Shown here one piece after another: positions 1-6,006 of a stretch of DNA of 7,608 bases. How positions within the stretch are numbered: position 1 is the first letter of the stretch; each line of letters opens with the position of its first letter. This DNA comes from a bacterium (lineage in GTDB: Bacteria; Sumerlaeota; Sumerlaeia; UBA8349): assembly GCA_013203855.1 (NCBI GenBank), contig JABMPG010000609.1:1-7608 (forward strand), in the 5' to 3' direction. The notes under the pieces were generated by a model. The model did not search any database and was not told the origin of the DNA. It was given only the letters and a program-made list of their open reading frames with translations. Position numbers and translations under genes: made by a program.

Positions 1-2
1 AC

Positions 3-95
3 CATCTCATCGACCGTCTCAGCAAAGCCCTTTGCTGGCTCATTGACCGAAAACAGAAAAATGTCGCAACCTGTACCATTAAGCAGCAACTTTAG
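3..95 (+). CDS. possible 3' end of an unidentified gene (partial)
   Basis: Reading from base 3, an open frame runs without interruption from the window edge to a TAG at 93-95, giving 30 residues that begin HLIDRLSKALCWLIDRK and end KQQL. The first half would form an amphipathic helix and the end is basic, which looks more like a real protein C-terminus than the other two plus frames. One of those stops early and the other is rich in Ser and Pro. I do not recognise the family. A transposase or DNA-binding protein tail is conceivable but unsupported. Thirty codons can stay open by chance, so this is a weak call. If real, it ends 116 bases upstream of the WYL-like gene on the same strand. Confidence 0.25.
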   Translation, partial: HLIDRLSKALCWLIDRKQKNVATCTIKQQL

Positions 96-195
96 AGAAA
101 CGCTCTAGAACAGTCAGAACTGAAACATAGAAAGGGAGAATCGGATGTAGGCAAGAGGATGTCAGTCTGCATGTCTTGTGAAGGCACATTTCCAA

Positions 196-203
196 GGGAG
201 GAG
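196..203 (+). promoter_or_regulatory. ribosome-binding site of the WYL-like gene
   Basis: GGGAGGAG lies 8 bases upstream of the ATG at 212-214. It is a strong Shine-Dalgarno match at good spacing and is the main reason for choosing that start. It also argues that the plus-strand reading, not the minus-strand frames across 92-479, is the real one here. Confidence 0.7.
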
Positions 204-211
204 ACGAAACC

Positions 212-498
212 ATGGACCCTGCTTTGTGTGATGCAATCAGTGCGAGAAGGGTGATCGAGTTTTGGCACGGGGGGCACCGTCGGGTTGCGGAACCTCACGT
301 CTATGGTACCTACCGTGGCGTCGAGCAGCTTCTAGTGTGGCAGGTGGCAGCACATCCGGAGGGCTGCCCGGGTGGAGACGTGTAAACGTTTCAGAAATGA
401 GCGGGTTAGTGGTGATGGCAGAAACTTTTCTTGGTCCCAGACCAACGCTGACAAGCCGGCACAGCAAGTGGGATTTCACCTATGAGATCGTCAGATGA
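212..498 (+). pseudogene. small WYL-like single-domain protein, frameshifted
   Basis: The ATG at 212 opens a frame reading LCDAISARRVIEF, then REVxEPxxYG-like text (RRVAEPHVYG), then LLVWQV, and it stops at TAA 383-385. The overlapping frame carries LPGWRRVNVSEMSGL, then ETFLGPRP, to a TGA at 496-498. Joined by a -1 shift at about G346 (after codon GTG 344-346), they give a continuous protein of about 95 residues. It has the order expected of small WYL-like proteins: an 'AI..RR.i.F' start, a 'R.vEPh.YG' strand, a 'GW+.+.v..+..L' block and a closing 'ETF.gpRp'. The WYL fold in larger proteins is a ligand-sensing domain in regulators; the role of the short stand-alone form is not known to me. 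The shift site has no classical slippery heptamer, so a disabling one-base deletion or a sequencing error is likelier than programmed frameshifting. It faces the three-gene minus-strand cassette, 52 bases away. Confidence 0.68.
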
Positions 499-550
499 GT
501 GCCTTCACCCCGCCACAGTGATCCCTTACTTGGTGCGCGAAGGCTGGTAA

Positions 551-967
551 TCAGGATAGATTGAACCACTTGGAGTTTCGTACTAAGGCTTCTCGAACCG
601 CAATCTTCTTCCTGCCCTCTATCAGCGAATGAGCAGGGTTTGCTCCGTGACGAGGGTCATCACCAGCATCAACCGGATCATGATAGATCCTTTGTTCCCA
701 CGCGGGTACAATCTGACCACTTCTCTTTGGGTTTCTCGGCCTCCTGATATCATCAGATACTTGAATGGCTATAACATATGTCATCCCCTCGGCCCAGTGG
801 AATGAGGTCTCCGGATCAGGTCGGTATCTCTCCCAGTCACACGACAGACACTGGTCCGCGAAGACAGACGTTGGGATGTCAGTCTGGCCTTCGGGGAGTG
901 CCCTTGGGTGGCAATAGCGGAAAAGAATTTCACCATCCGGAATCTCACAGATCGGAGATTGACTCAT
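551..967 (-). CDS. conserved hypothetical protein, third gene of the TIGR04255-like cassette
   Basis: The gene encodes 138 aa ending in TGA at 551-553. No enzyme motif or membrane segment is visible. The text looks like a genuine soluble protein: an early 'IPDGEILFRYCHP' segment (residues 9-21), 'PTSVFADQCLSCDWERY' (32-48), and a C-terminal 'NPAHSLIEGRK' block (110-120) followed by a helix and a final Trp. Small hypothetical proteins with a leading 'LfRrv.P', a central 'S..F.d..LS.D' and a late 'NPAHa.v.G+k' occur in many bacteria; placement in that group is from memory. I chose the ATG at 965-967. The longer frame from 1036 adds a hydrophobic-looking stretch that is merely another-frame reading of the upstream gene's Tyr-rich C-terminus. 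The chosen start overlaps the upstream gene by 23 bases and has only a weak AAGG about 12 bases before it, so translation probably depends on coupling. Function unknown. Confidence 0.7.
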   Translation of the reverse strand: MSQSPICEIPDGEILFRYCHPRALPEGQTDIPTSVFADQCLSCDWERYRPDPETSFHWAEGMTYVIAIQVSDDIRRPRNPKRSGQIVPAWEQRIYHDPVDAGDDPRHGANPAHSLIEGRKKIAVREALVRNSKWFNLS

Positions 968-1514
968 ATTTTGCGAGGACCTTGGCACCCAGTGACAACA
1001 GATCACTGTCAAAAGAAGTATAGTAATAGTAGCCACGGTATTTCAGATCTATCTCAACGCGGCCGTGGTTCAAAAACGTAACAAAGACAGCACTATCTTG
1101 TTCAGCATGCAACTCAATCCCGATTCCGCCGCTAGGCAAGGGTCCTATAACCAGACGGGGTATCGTCTCGAACAAACGAGTATTGGCTCCGTTCTCGAAA
1201 AACCGCAATAGGTCAGTCGCCTCCTTCAAGACATCCGCCGAGGGGACTTCGCCACCACCAGAAATCCAGCCAGGTTGAAGATTCTGAAGATCGCTCAGGT
1301 ATTTCTGTCTCCTCCGGAGCAACTCAACAAAGCCTCTTTGGAGTCTTCTTTGGATACTGCCCCACTCCTCCGGTGATTCCGTACTCGCAGGTTGAAAGTC
1401 GGATATGCTCTGAGCCCTGCCATCCCAAAGAGGCCGCTCCGTCTCTTCAACCTGGTAATCCGTCTCAGACGCGACATCGGGGGCCCAAGAAGATGTGTCT
1501 AGTGCTATTGCCAT
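945..1514 (-). CDS. conserved hypothetical protein, second gene of the TIGR04255-like cassette
   Basis: The gene encodes 189 aa from ATG 1512-1514 to TGA 945-947. AGAGGAGA lies about 10 bases upstream of the start. The start lies inside the end of the TIGR04255-like gene (10-base overlap), which suggests translational coupling. The first 45 residues look disordered. Residues 50-80 are a charged Arg-rich helix with coiled-coil character. The core follows: 'LQPGW' (79-83), 'EVPSADVLKEATDLLRFF' (89-106), then 'IPRLVIGPLPSGGIGIELH' (118-136) and two beta-strand-like segments. That core matches a common type of small hypothetical protein with the pattern 'L..GWdgyga..pS...l..A...l.......P.v.p.p.GGi.leW....', recalled rather than searched. 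The family's usual Trp after the GGi motif is His here. No catalytic residues are evident, and function is unknown. The neighbours imply that it works with the TIGR04255-like protein. Confidence 0.75.
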   Translation of the reverse strand: MAIALDTSSWAPDVASETDYQVEETERPLWDGRAQSISDFQPASTESPEEWGSIQRRLQRGFVELLRRRQKYLSDLQNLQPGWISGGGEVPSADVLKEATDLLRFFENGANTRLFETIPRLVIGPLPSGGIGIELHAEQDSAVFVTFLNHGRVEIDLKYRGYYYYTSFDSDLLSLGAKVLAKYESISDL

Positions 1515-2257
1515 TGCCTGAGGGTCTCCTCTGAGAAGATGCTTTCAAAACAGGCGAGCTGTGTTGAGTGCGCAGTCTCCACCCAACGATCAAAGGGTGT
1601 CTCGGGCAAGATCCCACGAATCGCGTTCTCGAACCCAAGGACCTGATCTGACTTTGGAGAAACATCAGTTGTGATGGACAGAACCCCGTACCCCCCCAGC
1701 GCCGGAAGACTATACGTGTAGTTTGATGACATGCTGTTGAAACCTTCAGGAAGGTCGATATATGGAGGGCGAACATTCATCATGGAACTCAAATCGGAAA
1801 GATTCGGAATATGTTTCCGCCACTCGATTCTGTCATGGTACGTAACATCGAAATACTTGACCTGCGGCCGCCGAAGCGTATCTTGTCCCACCCCAAGTGC
1901 CTCACAGAGCAAATCGAATCTCTTCAGCACCTCGAAGAAACCGGGGTACTGACCAACATCCTCGACATCGGATCTGACCCAGTTGGTGTAGATCTTGTTC
2001 TGCTGAATCTGGCAGAGCCACTTTCTATCCTACGCGCGCATACGAAGTAGGAAGGGACCGGTATGACTCGGATCTATCTCGTGACTGAGTTTGAAGCCAA
2101 CCAATGACTCATTGACAAGAGGCGGCCTGATTTCAGTGACGGGAAACTCTTGCTGGAGGCGGTTTTGGGCAGCGAAGATCTGATTGAGATATAGCAGGGG
2201 AGTCTCAAAGGTGACGCCAACTATGACCTCGGACACTGGAGCTTTGCTGTACTTCAT
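1505..2257 (-). pseudogene. TIGR04255-like family protein interrupted by an in-frame amber codon
   Basis: The ATG at 2255-2257 starts MKYSKAPVSEVIVGVTFE, followed by 'EFPVTEIRPPL', the recognisable N-terminus of the sporadically distributed TIGR04255 family. A TAG at 2030-2032 stops this reading after 75 residues. In the same frame the text resumes immediately as DRKWLCQIQQNKIYTNWV (the family's 'kwl.QiQ.nri..NW' block) and runs to a closing 'FDRWVETAHSTQLACFESI' and LRQWQ, ending TAG at 1505-1507. A single-codon substitution therefore breaks an otherwise full-length protein of about 250 residues, normal for the family. A C-to-T change in a Gln codon, or a change in a Ser or Glu codon, would explain it. 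An in-frame TGA 18 bases upstream of the ATG limits the start, and no strong Shine-Dalgarno is visible. A shorter product from GTG 1930 is possible but lacks the N-terminal domain. The other TAG codons here end genes normally, so recoding is unlikely. The family's role is not established. Confidence 0.8.
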
Positions 2258-2575
2258 GGGGCAATTCTCTGTTTCTCAGAAAGAATACATCTGCGTCAAG
2301 GACAAATCCCTGCACCGAACTACAAAACGGGAAAGAACACCTCATGTCTTGGCTGTATCCGCCGTATCTCCTCTTCGATTCAGCGTCTAGGTAGAACATG
2401 GTCCCCGTCCTGCCAGCCCTATATCCTCTCCATACTTGCCGGTAAACCCTATCCCGGTCAAGCAAAAACGCCCTTGAAAGGGCCTTGTTTGTCAAACCCG
2501 TGAAGAAGGTTCGTAGGAAAGCACCGATACCTGACCGATACGAAACCACGAATTGTCTCGAGCCCGGATACAGGC
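2258..2575. other. intergenic region between the accessory cassette and the large-gene operon
   Basis: These 318 bases lie between the TIGR04255-like start and the end of the large secreted-protein gene, and hold no gene I can support. A minus frame covers the whole stretch (2205-2579), but its protein is rich in Arg, Cys and Ser, has no recognisable motif, lacks a good ribosome site and runs into the TIGR04255-like gene in another frame. The region contains a terminator-like hairpin at 2464-2483, a perfect 8-base direct repeat ACCGATAC at 2523-2530 and 2534-2541, and a short stem (GAGCC 2560-2564 with GGCTC 2573-2577) overlapping the stop codon of the large gene. The cassette's promoter should lie here on the minus strand, but I see no convincing -35 and -10 pair. 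Confidence 0.6.
2464..2483 (-). terminator. probable rho-independent terminator of the large-gene operon
   Basis: Read on the minus strand, GCCCTTTCAAGGGC folds into a 5-bp GC-rich stem with a four-base loop and is followed after one G by five T residues. It lies about 92 bases past the TGA of the large secreted-protein gene. The stem is short, so termination may be partial, leaving some read-through into the minus-strand cassette. Confidence 0.45.
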
Positions 2576-5500
2576 TCAATCTGTGCCATCGAGCGTCATC
2601 GTCTCCGTCTCAACCGATTTTCCCTCTGCGCCGGTGATCTTCACCTTGAAGGTCATGTCCTTGTCCATGCTCCAGGGATAGACGGTGAACTCGTGGGGGT
2701 ATTCGGCGTCGGTGCGCGGTTCGTTTCCTTCCAGAACCAGTTCGGCTTTGATGCCTTCGATGTTTTTGCCGATGCGAACGGCATAGAGCGAATCCTTGCC
2801 GAAGGGTCCTCGGATGCGGAAGGCGTGGACCTGGCCCCAGGGCTCGCCGAGATCCTGCGTGAGGTGCGATTCCTCGGGCAGGGCGGGGGGCGCGGTGTCG
2901 ATTGTTTCGGCGCGAGCGGGGAACGAGAGGGCGGTAAGTCCGAGGGCCGGGACTTCGACTTGGATCGGTCCGCCGATTTTGAGGGAGCGGAGCATCTTAC
3001 CCTCGGCGTCGAGCACGCGGATCTTGCCGGAGGGCTGAAGCCCCTGGACGGACCAGTCGGTGGGATCGATGTTGATCTGGGTCTTGACGTTGTGGTGGGC
3101 ATCGTTGGTGAGGATGACCCAGATGTTCTTTTCGGACCGGGCGAGGAGGACGTTGATCATCTTGCTGTCGGCGCGGACGCCTCGGCTGACTCGCGGGACG
3201 ATGGGGCCGTCACCGAAGATCTCTCCACCGGGTTGGCCATAGATCCGGTTGGTCATCCAGACGTAGCCCTGTTGGCGAACGTAGGGGAAGCGGATCTTGT
3301 AGTCGGAGCGCGTCTCGGCTTCGGCCACGAGATACTCCATTGCATAGGCCGTGTGGGCGGGAATCTGGTGGAAGTAGAAGCTGGTGACGTCGGGTCCCTG
3401 ATAGGGATAGCGGGGGTCTTGGGTGATGTCGGTGAAACGGCTGATGTAGTATCCCGGCCAGTTGGCCCAGCGGCCGACGGTGGTGTTGCGGGCGTAGGTG
3501 GTGTAGATGTCGCGGCCGGTGTGATAGCCGACGCGCAGCAGGTCCGGCGCCCAGCAGGAGAGCTGGATGTTCTTAACCCCCTTGCCCTCCTCGCCGCCGC
3601 CCTGGTAGGTGCCGGGGCCCTCGAAACTGTAGCCGACGCGGGAGACGACCCAGGCAGGCACGGTTTTTTCGGGCAGGGCGTTTTCCTTCGTGATGGGCCA
3701 GCCCAGGGAGAACCGCTCCTCCCCCTTGAACCAGGGCGACCAGGCTTTCTGGTCCTTGAAGTTCTCGTAAAAGCCCTTGTGGATCGTCACTTCGCCTTCG
3801 GGCGCGGCCGGGATGCTGAACTGGCCGGTCATGGTGAGGAACGCTCCGGCTTCCGCCGCTTTGAGATACTTCTCGTCGTGGGTCACTTCATAGAGATCGA
3901 CCAGGTCGAACCAGTAGGGGGCGAAGACGAGGTTGTAGAAGTGATCGATGAAGTCGCCGTCCTTCACGCCGTAGATTTCCTTGGCGATGAAGGCGTCAGC
4001 CGATTCGCGAACCTTCGCCAGGAGTTCCGGAGTAGGGTCGAGGCGGTATTGGGCCAGGAGACGGGCCCATTCCTTGGCCGAGTTCGTCACTCCCGTTACG
4101 GCGGTCTCGGAGCGGGCGTATCCGGCCGCCCACGGGTTGGCGTGGCCCAGCATTTCGTGCGCGCCCTGCCAGTAGGCCGAGTCGAAAAACTGCGATGGCA
4201 CGGTCATGTCGAGCATGGACGCGCGCAGCCACGACTCCTCCTCCTGCATCCCTTTGGAGAAGTGGGTGAAGGGGCGGGAGAGGGTGTATTCAATGGAGGG
4301 AAGGGCGTATTTTTCGTAGAAGGCTTCGTCGCGCGTAAGGAGGGCGACAGAGAGTTCCATGAGGGGCGCGGTGTGGCTGACGGTCGCCTGACTCTCGATG
4401 TTCCACCGGCCGCGCAGGTTCGGATCCCAGCCTCCCGCGTCTTCATCAGCCATCAGGTCGAACATGTTTAGAACCGCGTCGGAAAGGGAACAACTCCAAG
4501 GCTCGCGAGTGTCCTTGACCTGAAAGAGGTGGTCCGAGGCGTATTCAAAAGCATCCTCCCAACCGCTTGCCCAGGCCAGAACGTTCCAGGCAACCTCGAT
4601 CGTTTCGCCTTTCTTGCGCTTCGAGGTCTCGAGGCCGAGAACGGGTTGGAAGAGACAAGGCTGGACCTGCTCGTGGTGATTCTTCAGGGCGAAGCCGTAG
4701 GTGGCGTTGCGGAGACAGGGCCACTCGAAGGGGATGTGGGCCATATCGCCCGTTACGGCCAGGGTGATCGGGCTCTCGCGACCGTCCATCCGGGCCTGGA
4801 CCATCGCCATGGGGTGGGCCGCGACAGAGTCGGTGACAATTTTGGCCACGGCCGGTAGGTGTTGGTACTGATACCGGGGGGGGAGCTGAACCTGCTCAAT
4901 CGCTTTCGGGTCAAATTCATCGAAAGCTGTGAAGGCCAGCATGAACTCGCCGTCGCGGCTGGCCGTATAGGTGGCCGCGAAGTGGACATGGCGGGCATCC
5001 CGCGGGAGCGTCCAGAGGCCTGAGAGTTTTTCTCCGCTAACCGATTCATACTCGACACGAACGGCGTCGGCTTCCTTGCGGCAGGCGCGGGGGACGAGCA
5101 GGGCGGGTTCTCCGGCGAGGAAGGGATTCTGTTTCTCGCCCTTGGTCTGATATGTCTTGCCGGCAGATTCGAACTCCATCCGCCCGCCGCCGTTGCCCCA
5201 CGCGGGGCTCAGGCTGGCGACATTCAGGCCGCTGTCGTCGGAGTGGAGAAGGTAGAGGTTTTCGTTTTTCGAAGGCACGACCAGGGGGCCGTCGGCTGAC
5301 TTGATTTCGGTCCGCCGCACGATCCGGGGCTTGCCCTCGGCGTCCTTTCCTTCAAGGAAGACGATGCGGAGGTGGGCATTTTCGAGAGCAACGGTTTCCT
5401 TGAGAGCCTCTTCGTCCACGCCAGCCGGCTCGGGCAGCGCGTCTATCCGGCGCAGTTCGACCTCCGTGGGCCGGACGCGCATGGCGAGACGGTCCTCGGC

Positions 5501-5995
5501 TGTCAGGTTGTTCGGATCCAGGTCCTCAGTGGTCAGGAGGATGGCATCTGCGCGGGGAAAACTCGTCGTGCACTGAATGCGCAGGACGTGCTCCCCGGCG
5601 GCCAGTTGGCGCTGACCGACCTTCTGCCAGCGCCAGCCCTCTTCGCCGTGGTCGCCGGCTTCTTTCTCGACAGGCTGTTCATCGATCGAAATAAGATAGC
5701 GGCGGGTTCCGGTGTTTTTCTGGGAGAAGTCATACGCCTGGGTCCAGATCGCGTAATCTCCCGCTTGGGGGATTTCCACGACAGTGATCGGGTCGTCCTC
5801 CCCGGCCATGCTCCACAGGCCCTTCTGGCCCCGCCAGCCAAGGTACATCCAATCGCCCTGGAGCTGGAACCACTCCACCTCGACCAGAATCGTCTTCTGC
5901 GGGTCCGGCTTCTGCGCGGGGACTTGCGTCGCGCTGGTCACCCATCCGCCAATCAAAAGGGCGACAGTCATACACTTCATTGCTTTTCCGAACAT
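2576..5995 (-). CDS. large secreted multidomain protein, putative polysaccharide-active toroid
   Basis: The gene encodes 1139 aa. The N-terminus has basic residues K4 and K7, a hydrophobic core (about 9-20) and a likely signal-peptidase I site after VPA27, so the protein is exported. Residues 35-160 look like a carbohydrate-binding-type beta-sandwich: 'VEVEWFQ', 'GDYAIWTQAYD', 'WRWQKVGQRQLAAGEHVLRI' and a closing 'PRADAILLTTEDLDP'. Residues 200-475 appear beta-rich. Residues 500-780 are helical repeats suggesting an alpha/alpha toroid, with motifs such as 'WNIESQATVSHTAPLMEL' and 'FYNLVFAPYWFDLVDLYEV'. Residues 775-920 carry a block shared with the upstream gene ('TVPAWVVSRVG', 'WPGYYIS', 'YPYQGPDVT', 'NRIYG'). 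The C-terminus (about 945-1139) is beta-rich and Ig-like. The overall order resembles toroid glycoside hydrolases and polysaccharide lyases, but I cannot name a family or catalytic residues. The start at 5995 is favoured by AGGAGA nearby; ATG at 5980 (M6) is a weaker alternative. It is co-transcribed with the upstream paralogue. Confidence 0.88.
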   Translation of the reverse strand: MFGKAMKCMTVALLIGGWVTSATQVPAQKPDPQKTILVEVEWFQLQGDWMYLGWRGQKGLWSMAGEDDPITVVEIPQAGDYAIWTQAYDFSQKNTGTRRYLISIDEQPVEKEAGDHGEEGWRWQKVGQRQLAAGEHVLRIQCTTSFPRADAILLTTEDLDPNNLTAEDRLAMRVRPTEVELRRIDALPEPAGVDEEALKETVALENAHLRIVFLEGKDAEGKPRIVRRTEIKSADGPLVVPSKNENLYLLHSDDSGLNVASLSPAWGNGGGRMEFESAGKTYQTKGEKQNPFLAGEPALLVPRACRKEADAVRVEYESVSGEKLSGLWTLPRDARHVHFAATYTASRDGEFMLAFTAFDEFDPKAIEQVQLPPRYQYQHLPAVAKIVTDSVAAHPMAMVQARMDGRESPITLAVTGDMAHIPFEWPCLRNATYGFALKNHHEQVQPCLFQPVLGLETSKRKKGETIEVAWNVLAWASGWEDAFEYASDHLFQVKDTREPWSCSLSDAVLNMFDLMADEDAGGWDPNLRGRWNIESQATVSHTAPLMELSVALLTRDEAFYEKYALPSIEYTLSRPFTHFSKGMQEEESWLRASMLDMTVPSQFFDSAYWQGAHEMLGHANPWAAGYARSETAVTGVTNSAKEWARLLAQYRLDPTPELLAKVRESADAFIAKEIYGVKDGDFIDHFYNLVFAPYWFDLVDLYEVTHDEKYLKAAEAGAFLTMTGQFSIPAAPEGEVTIHKGFYENFKDQKAWSPWFKGEERFSLGWPITKENALPEKTVPAWVVSRVGYSFEGPGTYQGGGEEGKGVKNIQLSCWAPDLLRVGYHTGRDIYTTYARNTTVGRWANWPGYYISRFTDITQDPRYPYQGPDVTSFYFHQIPAHTAYAMEYLVAEAETRSDYKIRFPYVRQQGYVWMTNRIYGQPGGEIFGDGPIVPRVSRGVRADSKMINVLLARSEKNIWVILTNDAHHNVKTQINIDPTDWSVQGLQPSGKIRVLDAEGKMLRSLKIGGPIQVEVPALGLTALSFPARAETIDTAPPALPEESHLTQDLGEPWGQVHAFRIRGPFGKDSLYAVRIGKNIEGIKAELVLEGNEPRTDAEYPHEFTVYPWSMDKDMTFKVKITGAEGKSVETETMTLDGTD

Positions 5996-6000
5996 GATGT

Positions 6001-6006
6001 TCTCCT
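6001..6006 (-). promoter_or_regulatory. ribosome-binding site overlapping the upstream stop codon
   Basis: On the minus strand AGGAGA begins within the TAG stop (6005-6007) of the upstream gene and sits 5 bases before the ATG at 5993-5995. It decides the start of the large gene in favour of residue 1 over M6. It also suggests that ribosomes finishing the upstream gene re-initiate on the second. Confidence 0.7.

Noticed and set aside
344..348. programmed -1 frameshifting in the WYL-like gene
   Set aside because: There is no slippery heptamer of the X XXY YYZ type and no obvious downstream pseudoknot, so a lesion or error is simpler.
237..479. minus-strand 80-codon frame
   Set aside because: It is antisense to the frameshifted WYL-like gene, which has a strong ribosome site and family motifs; this frame has neither.
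501..544. GCCTTC and GAAGGC inverted repeat between the convergent genes
   Set aside because: The stem is only six pairs with a loop of over 30 bases and no T-tract on either strand, so it is too weak to call a bidirectional terminator.
157..886. 13-base direct repeat GGATGTCAGTCTG at 157-169 and 874-886
   Set aside because: The second copy lies within the 138-aa gene, the flanks do not match, and an exact match of this length is not very unlikely by chance in 2.6 kb.
968..1036. hydrophobic N-terminal extension of the 138-aa gene resembling a signal peptide
   Set aside because: It lies wholly within the neighbouring gene's Tyr-rich C-terminal coding region in another frame; the rest of the 138-aa protein looks cytosolic, and the ATG at 967 fits the overlapping-gene layout.
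2205..2579. 124-codon minus-strand frame filling the gap before the cassette
   Set aside because: It has no recognisable motif and odd composition, overlaps the TIGR04255-like N-terminus in another frame, contains the terminator hairpin and lacks a convincing ribosome site.
2693..4471. 592-codon open frame on the plus strand
   Set aside because: It is antisense to the large secreted-protein gene, and its protein is a repetitive Gly, Val, Asp and Glu-rich text typical of the reverse reading of a high-GC gene. It has no motif.
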